From JACPLA01 sp964602055 (lineage in GTDB: Bacteria; Bacteroidota; Ignavibacteria; UBA10030), in the NCBI GenBank assembly GCA_964602055.1, contig CAZRPU010000001.1:158550-222549 (forward strand): a DNA stretch of 64,000 nt, in the 5' to 3' direction. The notes beneath the pieces are model-generated. The model saw only the letters and a program-made list of their open reading frames with translations, had not been told where the DNA came from and made no database searches. Each line of letters starts with the position of its first letter. The stretch's first letter is position 1. The position numbers and the translations under genes were made by a program. Below are positions 32,975 through 41,210 of this stretch, in pieces.

Positions 32975-33012
32975 GAAAACAAGAGCCCCGGCTGATTCCT
33001 GACCGGGGCTCT
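32975..33012 (-). terminator. Intrinsic terminator of the PDZ protein gene
   Basis: On the minus strand AGAGCCCCGG and CCGGGGCTCT form a perfect 10-bp stem with an 11-base loop, followed by TGTTTTCC. It lies 36 bases after the stop at 33049. Confidence 0.75.
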
Positions 33013-33048
33013 CATGAAGGAGGTGTATGGTGTGTGGATTGGTGAGGG

Positions 33049-34008
33049 TTACAACACTCGGATTCTGCTGACTCTCTTCACATTCTCTCTGATCGTTCGC
33101 TCCAGATCCCTCTCGACATCAATCTTCGGTACCCGCGTGCGGATCTTGTATTCCATGTCTCTCAGCATTGGCTCCATGTGGAATTCGAAGTCTGGATCGG
33201 GGCCATCGAAATTGAATTCAAATTCATGCGGCATGCGGGGCATCTTCGGAGCGATCATTCCCCACGGTCCGTCCTCGCCCTCTTCGATTTCTACGGTCAC
33301 GGTTTTCTTCGATCCTTTCCTCAGGACCTCGATCTCCACTTTCTCTCCTTCGTCGTATTTCTCGAGCGCTCTGGAAACGTCCGACAGTTCGTCGACCGAT
33401 CGGGTTCCGACCCTCAGCAGCACGTCGCCCGCTTTGACTCCTGCCTTGTCGGCCGAGCTTCCTTTTTTTACTTCCTGGACAAGAACCCCTTCATTGTTTG
33501 GCGCTCCGAAGTATTCGGCGAGCTGCTCGTTCAGATCCATCAGCGACAATCCGAGCATTCTCCCGAAACTGTGAAAAACAGCGACGCGGGGTGCCTGACC
33601 GAAGAAAGCGGCATGCCCGCGCCGGCGGGGTTGTTTCTGAATGACAACGGCGAGGTTCTTCTTCTCTCCTTTTCGCATCAGCACGACCGTTGCCTTCGTC
33701 CCCGGATTTGTTCTGCCGACAGCCTTGGAAAGATCGTCGGCGTCATAAATCGTCCGCCCTGCAAATTCAATGATTACATCTCCCTCTTTGATTCCGGCGG
33801 AATCGGCGGGGCTGTCATCAACGACATCTGCTACATATGCTCCGTCGCGTTCCTTCAGATCTTTTTCCTTCATGAGATCCTTCGAAACGTCCTGAATCGA
33901 TACTCCCAGCCATCCGGTTCTCTGGTTTTGCGGCTGGAAGGCTGTGGCTGCTGAAAGGGGGATGATCATGGCAATTGCCAGAGCTCCGCGCAGAAGCAAT
34001 GTTTTCAT
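33049..34008 (-). CDS. Periplasmic tandem PDZ-domain protein without protease domain
   Basis: A signal peptide (ending AATAFQ) precedes two PDZ domains: GWLGVSIQDVSKD with GIKEGDVIIEFAG (about 32-125), and LGLSLMDLNEQLAEYFG with GVKAGDVLLRVG (about 150-240). The C-terminal 75 residues are acidic, rich in Phe, Pro, Met and then Arg. There is no catalytic triad, so it is an adaptor or chaperone-like factor rather than a protease. A strong AGGAGG site precedes the ATG. It is next to an HtrA-like gene on the same strand but separated by that gene's own terminator. Confidence 0.9.
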   Translation of the reverse strand: MKTLLLRGALAIAMIIPLSAATAFQPQNQRTGWLGVSIQDVSKDLMKEKDLKERDGAYVADVVDDSPADSAGIKEGDVIIEFAGRTIYDADDLSKAVGRTNPGTKATVVLMRKGEKKNLAVVIQKQPRRRGHAAFFGQAPRVAVFHSFGRMLGLSLMDLNEQLAEYFGAPNNEGVLVQEVKKGSSADKAGVKAGDVLLRVGTRSVDELSDVSRALEKYDEGEKVEIEVLRKGSKKTVTVEIEEGEDGPWGMIAPKMPRMPHEFEFNFDGPDPDFEFHMEPMLRDMEYKIRTRVPKIDVERDLERTIRENVKRVSRIRVL

Positions 34009-34087
34009 ACGGTTCCTCCTGTTTTCAAAAGAGATCTTTTTGCATTTGAGCTTTAGACGACAGCCCCTATTGAAAGTTCCCGAGAAG

Positions 34088-34125
34088 AAAAAAAATCCCG
34101 GCAGCGGTTGAATCGGCTGCCGGGA
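34088..34125 (-). terminator. Intrinsic terminator of the HtrA-like gene
   Basis: On the minus strand TCCCGGCAGC and GCTGCCGGGA form a perfect 10-bp stem with a 10-base loop, directly followed by eight T residues. It lies 34 bases after the stop at 34159 and closes the long minus-strand run. Confidence 0.92.
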
Positions 34126-34158
34126 AGCTGCGGATTGCTCCGGATTGACGGGATAAAC

Positions 34159-35208
34159 CTAGTCCGAGCCCAGTTCCATCGGGGTTACCGAAAGTGAGAG
34201 TTCCTTCTCTCCCCTCAGGATCCCCAGGACGGCCTCCCTTCGGATGACATCGCTTGAAAGTAAACGATGAAGGTCGTCAATGCTCTCAATGCGCTGCCGG
34301 TCGAACTCGATAATCACGTCCCCTTCCTTTAATCCCGCTGTTTCTGCCGGTCCGCCGCGCTCGACTCCCACAGCCATGACGCCGCGGCTTCCGGTGAGCT
34401 GGTGGGTGCGAAGAGCCGGTTTGGCAATATCCACCACCTGTCCTCCGATTCCCAGATAGGCCCTGGAAATCCTGCCCTCTTTTATCAGCCGGGAAGCAAT
34501 CGTCTTTGCAGTGTTAATGGGAATGGAAAAGCAAATGCCCTGGGCCCAGGGAATCATCGCGGTGTTGATGCCGATGACCTCGCCATGCGAATTGACCAGG
34601 GGGCCGCCGGAGTTGCCTGGATTGAGGGCTGCATCGGTCTGAATGACATTGTCAATCAGTCTTCCCCCGCCAGCCCTCAGGGAACGGCCCAATGCGCTTA
34701 CCACGCCCGCGGTGACCGTTGCCTGAAATCCGAACGGGTTGCCGAGAGCGATCACCAGCTGGCCGATGCGAATGGAGCCGGAATCGCCCAGAGCTGCTGC
34801 CGGTAGGGCCTGAGCGTTGACCCGTACCACGGCAAGATCTGTGAAAGGATCGTCGCCGATGAGCTCGGCCGTCATCTCCCTGCCATCGGCGAGAACTACC
34901 TTGATTGCGGCCGCGTGGTGGACGACATGACTATTGGTAAGCACGAACCCGTCGGGCGTAAAGATGAGCCCCGATCCGCTTGCTGAGCGGTTTTCGGGAG
35001 GCCCGGGATTTCTCCGGCCCCGAAAATGGCGCGGGACATGATGCGTGACATCAATCTTGACTACTGATGGTGAAACCTTTTCGACCACTCTCACAACTGC
35101 CTGAGAATAAGAATCCAGCAGTTCAATATCGCGGTTGTTCCCTTTGGATCGATCTTCCTGATTTTCAGCCTGCGGGAACGTGTTGGAAATGGACAATACG
35201 GTTGGCAT
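34159..35208 (-). CDS. HtrA/DegP-like S1C serine protease with one PDZ, no signal peptide
   Basis: The 349 aa protein has the triad His (LTNSHVVHHAA), Asp (DDPFTDLAVVRV) and Ser (LNPGNSGGPLVN), with GSGLIFTPDGFVL and GNPFGFQATVTAGV. One PDZ follows (AGLKEGDVIIEFD, about 265-345). Unusually, the N-terminus (MPTVLSISNTFPQAENQ) has no signal peptide or anchor, and a perfect AAAGGAGG site fixes this ATG. It may therefore act in the cytoplasm or be exported by a non-classical route. The long upstream frame lies inside the metallophosphoesterase gene. Confidence 0.93.
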   Translation of the reverse strand: MPTVLSISNTFPQAENQEDRSKGNNRDIELLDSYSQAVVRVVEKVSPSVVKIDVTHHVPRHFRGRRNPGPPENRSASGSGLIFTPDGFVLTNSHVVHHAAAIKVVLADGREMTAELIGDDPFTDLAVVRVNAQALPAAALGDSGSIRIGQLVIALGNPFGFQATVTAGVVSALGRSLRAGGGRLIDNVIQTDAALNPGNSGGPLVNSHGEVIGINTAMIPWAQGICFSIPINTAKTIASRLIKEGRISRAYLGIGGQVVDIAKPALRTHQLTGSRGVMAVGVERGGPAETAGLKEGDVIIEFDRQRIESIDDLHRLLSSDVIRREAVLGILRGEKELSLSVTPMELGSD

Positions 35209-35234
35209 GAAGCCTCCTTTCAATATGTTGCAGT

Positions 35235-36476
35235 TCAAACGGCGCTGTGGGAAAGCGCGGGCGCTTTGGCGTTGGAATGGTTTTTCGTGAGCCGCAGTAC
35301 AGATATTTCCGAACGAGAAGCCAGCCGGACGGGAGGACCCCAGTAGCCGGTTCCCCGGCTGACATAGACCCAGGTGTTCTGATGCCGGTGAAGCCCGGCG
35401 ATATACGGTTGTCCCAGAGTTGCCAGGAGATTCCAGGGAAAGAACTGCCCGCCGTGTGTGTGGCCGGAAATCTGAAGGTCGAAGGAGAGCGGCGATGCCT
35501 CGTAAATGGTCTTTGGCTGATGAGCCAACAGGATTCGTACGTCCGTGATCGGGGCGCCCTCCACAGCTTTCTTCGGGTCGGACGCGTGCCTTGGCACAAA
35601 CTGCCCCGCAGTAAAGTCGGTCACTCCCGCCAGAAGAATTTTCCCGCCACCTCGCTGTACGACGCGATGCTCGTTCGTCAGAACGGTGAAGCCGATCCGG
35701 TCTGCCTCTTCCGTCCATTGCTCCGCACCGGAATAATATTCGTGATTGCCGGTGGTGAAAAATTTTCCAAAGGGAGCTTTCAGCGAAGCCATGGGAGAGA
35801 CATCGTTCCTGAGATGTGCCACGCTTCCGTCAACAAGATCACCGGTGAACGCAATGAGATCCCCGTTCAATTCTTCTGTCATCGCTGCGATGGTTTCCAC
35901 AAAATCCTTGCGGATCGTCAATCCTGCATGGATATCGGTCAGCTGGATGATTCTGAATCCTTCCAGATCCGGGTGGAGGTTGGGGATGGGGATATCCACC
36001 GTGAGCACTGCAGGGCGTCGTCGGGCCTCATAGATACCATAAGCGGTCATTGTCCCCGCAATACCCATGATACCAAGGTTCACTGTGTTGACCAACAATC
36101 GCCTCCGGCCTTCATCAACAGGCGCAGGCGCGTCAGGAGTCCGGCGGAAGATCTTGCGTGCGAGAACGGCGATTGCCTGCATCGCCCGCGCAAAGAGAGA
36201 GAGCAGGTCGCGGATGACGACGAGGGTCAGAAGGAACGACCCGAGCCCCAACACGACGTAGGTGATCCACGCGAGGAAACCGGTGGATTCTTCAACCGCT
36301 CTTGTCTGAAGGATGATCGATGCTACGAGGAAGAGAAACAACAGAGTGAGAAGTCCCCAGCCAATGCGCTTTGCGCGAAGGGATATTTTTGAAACCGAGA
36401 CCAGCCTCCACCCAAGATAGGCGAAGCCAACGGCGAGAACGGCAGAGGCGATGAGATACCAAAGAAGGAAAGTCAT
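35235..36476 (-). CDS. Membrane-bound metallophosphoesterase, YkuE-like
   Basis: Four hydrophobic helices at the N-terminus (about residues 3-23, 36-58, 68-92, 130-148) are followed by a calcineurin-like phosphoesterase domain with all motifs: QLTDIHAG, FTGDLVDG, TTGNHEYYSG, LAHQPK and SGHTHGGQ. Relatives include YkuE and LpxH-like enzymes; some act on lipids or UDP sugars. Substrate not known. It contrasts with the phosphatase-like protein at 30706, whose motifs are damaged. It is 26 bases from the HtrA-like gene. Confidence 0.92.
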   Translation of the reverse strand: MTFLLWYLIASAVLAVGFAYLGWRLVSVSKISLRAKRIGWGLLTLLFLFLVASIILQTRAVEESTGFLAWITYVVLGLGSFLLTLVVIRDLLSLFARAMQAIAVLARKIFRRTPDAPAPVDEGRRRLLVNTVNLGIMGIAGTMTAYGIYEARRRPAVLTVDIPIPNLHPDLEGFRIIQLTDIHAGLTIRKDFVETIAAMTEELNGDLIAFTGDLVDGSVAHLRNDVSPMASLKAPFGKFFTTGNHEYYSGAEQWTEEADRIGFTVLTNEHRVVQRGGGKILLAGVTDFTAGQFVPRHASDPKKAVEGAPITDVRILLAHQPKTIYEASPLSFDLQISGHTHGGQFFPWNLLATLGQPYIAGLHRHQNTWVYVSRGTGYWGPPVRLASRSEISVLRLTKNHSNAKAPALSHSAV

Positions 36477-36540
36477 GAGAAAAAGCCTGCTCTTTTCACC
36501 ATGGAACCTGCCCAGTCACCATCGATTTGAACGTGACCAT

Positions 36541-36870
36541 TCATGGTTTTTTGTGTGCGAACATGTCATAGGACGATTGAATAAGCCCCATGACGGATTC
36601 AAGATCTTCGTGAGTGCGGACAATGAAGGTAACGTACCCTGCATCGGGCGCCCAGCGATGTTGGCGCGCTTTCCCTTCTCTTAATACCTGCTCCTGTATG
36701 TCGCTGGGAAGGCGGATGTCGCAATGACCATATCCGTGGATGTGCATGAACATGCTGCGATTGACAAAGAACGCATCCTCGTGGATTCCCGCGTCCGGCC
36801 GTTCCGTCACTCCCGGCAATGCAAGAATCCTTCTGCGCAGCTCTTCGTGAAGATCCTGACGGGAAGTCAT
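36541..36870 (-). CDS. DUF5519 (luciferase-like) family protein
   Basis: The 109 aa protein shows the small domain known as DUF5519: VTERPDAGIHEDAFFVNR, FMHIHGYGHCDIRLP, ARQHRWAPDAGYVTFIV and LIQSSYDMFA. The family appears as a domain in some luciferase-annotated proteins and has no confirmed function. I start at 36870 because the longer frame overlaps the membrane protein gene. It is third in a unit with an ECF sigma factor and a small membrane protein. Confidence 0.78.
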   Translation of the reverse strand: MTSRQDLHEELRRRILALPGVTERPDAGIHEDAFFVNRSMFMHIHGYGHCDIRLPSDIQEQVLREGKARQHRWAPDAGYVTFIVRTHEDLESVMGLIQSSYDMFAHKKP

Positions 36871-36878
36871 GGCGTCGC

Positions 36879-37241
36879 TCAGGCTTTGGCCTCGGCTTGC
36901 TGCTGTGCGTCCTTCTCCATCCCGGGATACCATCCGCACCGATCCTTCCATTCCTGCTTGAACTTCTCCCGCTCTTCGGGGGTCATAGAAGCCAGTTTTT
37001 CTTCAAAACGGCGCTTCCAGTGGTTGCTCCGGCGGCGATAATGGCCCCAGCCCCATCCCCGGAACAGGACGTGCGAGAGCACGAGGAGTCCGGCCGCCTG
37101 CCAGAAGGTAAGCACCGGGCCGCCGAAGAGATCCGGAATCAGAGCATTCCAGAGAAGCATGACGCCGTATCCCAGGATGGTGACTGCCGCTGCCGCGATC
37201 AGGAGCACCTTTCCGATTTTAAAGAGCCACCATGGTCTCAT
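36879..37241 (-). CDS. Small membrane protein of the ECF sigma unit, possible anti-sigma factor
   Basis: The 120 aa protein has two transmembrane helices (about 8-32 and 41-60) and a charged C-terminal tail with FEEKLASMTPEEREKFKQEW and a Gln/Ala-rich end. It lies 15 bases after the ECF sigma gene and has AAAGGA before its ATG. Location suggests an anti-sigma role, but the usual zinc-binding HxxxCxxC is absent, so this is weak inference. Confidence 0.75.
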   Translation of the reverse strand: MRPWWLFKIGKVLLIAAAAVTILGYGVMLLWNALIPDLFGGPVLTFWQAAGLLVLSHVLFRGWGWGHYRRRSNHWKRRFEEKLASMTPEEREKFKQEWKDRCGWYPGMEKDAQQQAEAKA

Positions 37242-37256
37242 GGTTGTTCCTTTCAG

Positions 37257-37835
37257 TTATTGTAATTCGAATTCATTGTAAAGTTCCTGCAGCCGCTCTC
37301 GCAGGAAGAGCACCGCGTACCGTTTTCTGGAGAGAAGCGTATTCAGCGGAACCCCGGTCACGCGGGCAATTTCTTTGAAACTGATTCCCTGCAGTTCATG
37401 CATCACGAACACCTCCCGTTGTTCATCCGGCAATTCGTCGAGAGCGTCGGCAAGTTCGGTCCAGACAAGGGAACGCGCATAAACGCTGTCGGGATCCTGC
37501 GTCGGGTCGAAGAGAATCTGTTCCAGGTTCAGCGGAACGGACGGATCATCGGCTTCCTGAGCCAGAGACTCCGGTTTTCGCTTTCGATACCAGTCAATGA
37601 TCTTGTTCCGGGCGACCGTGAAAAGCCAAGATGTCAGTTTCTCAATAGGCTCCGTAATGCTGTAGCTCGACGCAAGCTGAAACAGCACGTCCTGAAGAAT
37701 ATCTTCGGCGTCTTCGTTGGTCCTCACCCGGCGGCGAATGAAATCAAACAAGCGCGGCTGCTCGGTCTGAACCGCCTGCCGGAGTGTAGCATCCCGTTGT
37801 TGAAGAGCCGCTGTCGTGTCCACTTTATCGGTCAA
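37257..37835 (-). CDS. ECF-type RNA polymerase sigma factor
   Basis: The 192 aa protein has sigma region 2 (LFDFIRRRVRTNEDAEDILQDVLFQL, here split as RTNEDAEDILQDV, and KLTSWLFTVARNKIIDWYRK) and region 4 (LDELPDEQREVFVMHELQG, SFKEIARVTGVPLNTLLSRK). Region 3 is missing, as expected for extracytoplasmic-function factors. The start is a TTG with GAGGGA just upstream; an in-frame GTG four codons later is an alternative. It heads a unit with a membrane protein and DUF5519. The controlled regulon is not visible. Confidence 0.95.
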   Translation of the reverse strand: MTDKVDTTAALQQRDATLRQAVQTEQPRLFDFIRRRVRTNEDAEDILQDVLFQLASSYSITEPIEKLTSWLFTVARNKIIDWYRKRKPESLAQEADDPSVPLNLEQILFDPTQDPDSVYARSLVWTELADALDELPDEQREVFVMHELQGISFKEIARVTGVPLNTLLSRKRYAVLFLRERLQELYNEFELQ

Positions 37836-37938
37836 GTCTTTCCCTCAAAGACGGATCGCGGGGAAAAATATTGCAGAGAGTATCGGTTGAAAATGAAGTA
37901 TAGCGAAATACGGCGGAAAAAGAGAGGTTGGTGAGGGG

Positions 37939-39621
37939 CTACTTCAAGCGTTCGAGAGCTTTGAGCTTCTCTTCTGCACGTTTTTTATACTCGAGCGTCC
38001 CCTGATGGCTGGGATGAATGAGCAGAGCTTTTTCCCATTCCTCGAGCGCAGCTTTGTAGTTTTCTTTTGTATACATCTGGAGCCCGGATCGGAAATAATT
38101 GTCGGCTTCGGGGAGAAGGATCTGACGGGCTCGGTCGGCCTGTGCTTTCGCCTCCTGGTGTCGGGAGTCCTGTTTGAGCACTTCAAGGAATATCGTGAGC
38201 GCCTCCATCACGCTCCCCGCATCGGCCAACTGCTTTCCCCGCTCGACCTCCCCATCTCTTCGTTTCGATCGGATTTCTGCCAATCCCTGGCGGGCTTGAG
38301 CGTTTCGCGGTTCACTGTCCAGCACACGCTCGAATTCCCTCTGGGCGTCGTCCAGCTGATTTCTCACCAGGAACACCTGTGCGCGGCTCAACATCGTGCG
38401 GACACCTTCCCGGGCGAGAACCTGGAGCGCTCGAATTCTGGCGTTGAGGGAATCATTTTCCGGATCAAGCTCCTGGGCCTGCAAATAGCTTCTCCGAGCG
38501 CGCTCTATTTCCCTTTTTTCACGGAGGCTGTCTCCGGAAACAATCAGCTGGGACACATAGCTCCTCATCCGGGGCTGTATGGTGATGATGTTTTTCCTCG
38601 CTTCTTCGTTCTTCGGATCCATTCGGAGAACGCGTGAATAGGTCCGTGTTGCCTCGACAAAGTCTTTCTTCGCAAGAAGAGCTGCTGCCTGCTGGAGGGC
38701 CTGTTGCGCCTGTGTGCGAAGGGCGCCTTCGATGGTATCGGCTGCGGTGATCCCTTCCGCAAAGAAGGGGTCGTAACTGATTGCCGTTCTATAGAGCTCC
38801 GCTGCATCGGTCAATCGCTCTTCTCCCACAGCTTCCTCGGCAAGCCGGGCATAGGAATCTCTCTGCTCGGAGGCGAGCTCGGAGAGTGCAGCTCTCACGG
38901 AAAAAACAACTCCCTGCTTTCCGGCTCCCAGATCGACCGACCCGTAGCGGAAGCGAAGGGACAACCCGGCGCGGATCTCTTTGAACGAACGCGTCCCGAC
39001 TTGGACGGACAGCCATGGGAGTGGAAGGGCCTCGACAGCGAAAAGGCCGTAATTCTTCGCAGCTGTGTGTTGAAAGGCCCCCTGCACGCGGACGACTTCG
39101 GCAGCAACCCAATATCCGGCGCCCAGATTGATGGAGAATAACGGTGACGAAGTGTTTTCTGAGAGATTGTTGATGCTGACGCCGGCATGGAGTCCCGAGT
39201 TTTCCGTATTTCCCGGAAAATGAAGGGAACCTCCAAAGGAAATGCCGAAGGACTCCTTTGTCTTCCGGAAACCACTCAGGGCAATGCCGAAAGCATGATG
39301 ATCTCCCACAGGTAACGCATAGCCCACGGTATACTGGCTTGAGGAATCGAGCGTCCCTGCGCCGGCTGCGAAAGAGCCTGCGTTCGGAACAAAGACCAAA
39401 CCTGAAAAGGAAGAGAGCCCGGTAAATCGGTGTGCATTGAAGATGAAGTCGTTCTGACGGACACGGGCCAGCTCTGCGGGATTCAGATAGAGAGCTGCCG
39501 GGGAAGGAGACCATGAAACCGATGAGCCCCCAAGGCCAAAATCCGCCGCACCGGTTTGCTGGGCGCTGATGGTTGAAAGTGGAAGGAGAAGGAAGCCTAT
39601 GATCAGCCCGAACCGCATCAT
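37939..39621 (-). CDS. PorV-like beta-barrel fused to TPR domain
   Basis: After a signal (ending STISAQ) the first 245 residues resemble PorV/UPF0164 outer-membrane barrels: GAADFGLGGSSVSWSPSP, ALYLNPAELARV, VGYALPVGDHHAFGIAL. From about residue 255 to the end there are TPR-type helices (AAELYRTAISYDPF, ATRTYSRVLRMDPKNEEARK, AQREFERVLDSEPRNAQARQG, ALEEWEKALLIHPSHQG). It is probably an outer-membrane scaffold with a periplasmic TPR arm. The ATG overlaps the cyclase stop as ATGA, so it is coupled to a membrane adenylyl cyclase. Confidence 0.85.
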   Translation of the reverse strand: MMRFGLIIGFLLLPLSTISAQQTGAADFGLGGSSVSWSPSPAALYLNPAELARVRQNDFIFNAHRFTGLSSFSGLVFVPNAGSFAAGAGTLDSSSQYTVGYALPVGDHHAFGIALSGFRKTKESFGISFGGSLHFPGNTENSGLHAGVSINNLSENTSSPLFSINLGAGYWVAAEVVRVQGAFQHTAAKNYGLFAVEALPLPWLSVQVGTRSFKEIRAGLSLRFRYGSVDLGAGKQGVVFSVRAALSELASEQRDSYARLAEEAVGEERLTDAAELYRTAISYDPFFAEGITAADTIEGALRTQAQQALQQAAALLAKKDFVEATRTYSRVLRMDPKNEEARKNIITIQPRMRSYVSQLIVSGDSLREKREIERARRSYLQAQELDPENDSLNARIRALQVLAREGVRTMLSRAQVFLVRNQLDDAQREFERVLDSEPRNAQARQGLAEIRSKRRDGEVERGKQLADAGSVMEALTIFLEVLKQDSRHQEAKAQADRARQILLPEADNYFRSGLQMYTKENYKAALEEWEKALLIHPSHQGTLEYKKRAEEKLKALERLK

Positions 39622-41156
39622 GCTTCCGTCGGGTAAGGAATTTGGTAGACCGCGACTTTTTCCTGCTTTCCTTTGATGGGGATCTTCCCGGCGGAGCGCG
39701 ACTCGAAGGAACCGTTGAGGCGGGTGACGACCGTTTCCGTCGCCAGGATCTCATTCGCTGCTGCCGCGCCGCAGAGCCGCGCGGCAAGATTGACCGTGTC
39801 GCCGATCGCCGTATAATCCATGCGGTCCGATGATCCGATACTGCCCATGACGGCAACGCCCGTGGCGATGCCTACTCCGATTTCAAGAACGATTTCCTTG
39901 TTCTTTTTCCTCTGCCGGTTCATTTTCGTTGCTTCCTGCTGGATCAGAACGGCTGCCGTTGTCGCGTTTTTGACCATGTCGTTGCCCGTGAAAATGCTCA
40001 TGATGCCGTCGCCAATGAACTTGTCGACCACTCCGCCGCGATCGTGAATGATCTTGGTCTGAAGATCAAGATAGAGGTTCAGGGTGACGACTACTTCTTC
40101 CGGCCATTGATTTTCCGATACTGTCGTGAAATTCCGGATATCCGTGAACATCGCTGTGATCACCCGTCTGGTCCCGCCGAGTTTTGCTTCCTTTCCTTCA
40201 GAAAGCATCTTGACGGCTGCACGGGAAACGAATTTCTGCATTTCCGTTTTTTCCCGGATCTGAATGACCATAAGGTTGAACTCGCGGGCAAGAACACCCA
40301 ATTCGTCCTTGATGGTTGTCGCCACCGACACCTTGAGATCGCCTTCCCCGACCTTCCGAGCCGCTTCGGAGAGAATGATAATAATGGCGACAATCTTGGT
40401 CGAGACGAGATAGACCACGGAAATTGCAAGAAGCGAAACCACAAAGCTCGTGAGGATGATGCGTTCCTTCATCTCGGCGATCGCCGCCAGGACAACCTCT
40501 TTCGAAAACGTCGCTGAACATCCCCCAAGAATGAACTTCCGGCCGTCTTTCAGCACATAGACCGATTGCACGAACCGAAGCTCGGAATCATTCTCGATCA
40601 ACGTGGTGGAGTCGGCGCCTGCGATGATGTCCCACTCGCCGAGGGGGACGTTGGTGTTAATACTGTCGGCAACGAGATGTGCGACGATCCTGCCGTCGCG
40701 GTTCACCACGAAGAAATGTTCCAGGCCGGGAGTGCTGCTGTACGAGAAATTGCTGATGTAGTCCTGAATGGGGGGATAGGATTCCAGCAGCAGGTTGTCC
40801 TTTGCAACGTTCGCGAGATTTCGGACGAGGTTCGTACCAAGAACCGCCGTCATGGCGCGCATGTCGCGTTCCTGGCGATTGAGCGCTACGGTGCTGATAA
40901 TGATAGTCACAACAACAATGGACGCCGCGACGATCATGACCAGCTTCCAGCGAATCTTCAGCCGTAAGTAGAAGTCGGCGGTCAGGGCCCATGCCTTTTC
41001 CAACGCTTCGCGCGAGCGGCGCCTGAGGCGCTGCGCGAGCACTGTTATGGCAATGCCAAAGGGCGAAGAGGCTGCTTTGGGCCTTTGTTTGGTTCCCTCG
41101 GCAGGGTCCTGGTGGTCTTCGAGGGGCGTTGTTTCAGGGTTGTTTTTTGTCGACAT
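39618..41156 (-). CDS. Membrane class III adenylyl cyclase with HAMP
   Basis: The 512 aa protein has a Pro/Arg-rich cytoplasmic N-terminus, a helix at about 70-91, a periplasmic sensor (about 95-230, containing GLEHFFVVNRDGRIVAHL), a second helix (about 233-258), HAMP and a C-terminal cyclase domain. Catalytic residues are complete: metal Asp in MFTDIRNFT and KFIGDGIM, Lys in VDKFIGD, Thr in YTAIGDTVN, and Arg in NLAARL. The Lys/Thr pair predicts ATP as substrate. It lies between a GT-C membrane protein and the barrel-TPR gene, to which it is coupled. Confidence 0.95.
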   Translation of the reverse strand: MSTKNNPETTPLEDHQDPAEGTKQRPKAASSPFGIAITVLAQRLRRRSREALEKAWALTADFYLRLKIRWKLVMIVAASIVVVTIIISTVALNRQERDMRAMTAVLGTNLVRNLANVAKDNLLLESYPPIQDYISNFSYSSTPGLEHFFVVNRDGRIVAHLVADSINTNVPLGEWDIIAGADSTTLIENDSELRFVQSVYVLKDGRKFILGGCSATFSKEVVLAAIAEMKERIILTSFVVSLLAISVVYLVSTKIVAIIIILSEAARKVGEGDLKVSVATTIKDELGVLAREFNLMVIQIREKTEMQKFVSRAAVKMLSEGKEAKLGGTRRVITAMFTDIRNFTTVSENQWPEEVVVTLNLYLDLQTKIIHDRGGVVDKFIGDGIMSIFTGNDMVKNATTAAVLIQQEATKMNRQRKKNKEIVLEIGVGIATGVAVMGSIGSSDRMDYTAIGDTVNLAARLCGAAAANEILATETVVTRLNGSFESRSAGKIPIKGKQEKVAVYQIPYPTEA

Positions 41157-41210
41157 GTCGCGGGTGAAAGGCGATCCGGGTTCTTACGCTACTATATTAA
41201 TCCGCCAAAA

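Noticed and set aside
35209..35718. N-terminal extension of the HtrA-like protease
   Set aside because: The extension overlaps the metallophosphoesterase coding region in another frame, is not hydrophobic, and a perfect ribosome site marks the internal ATG.
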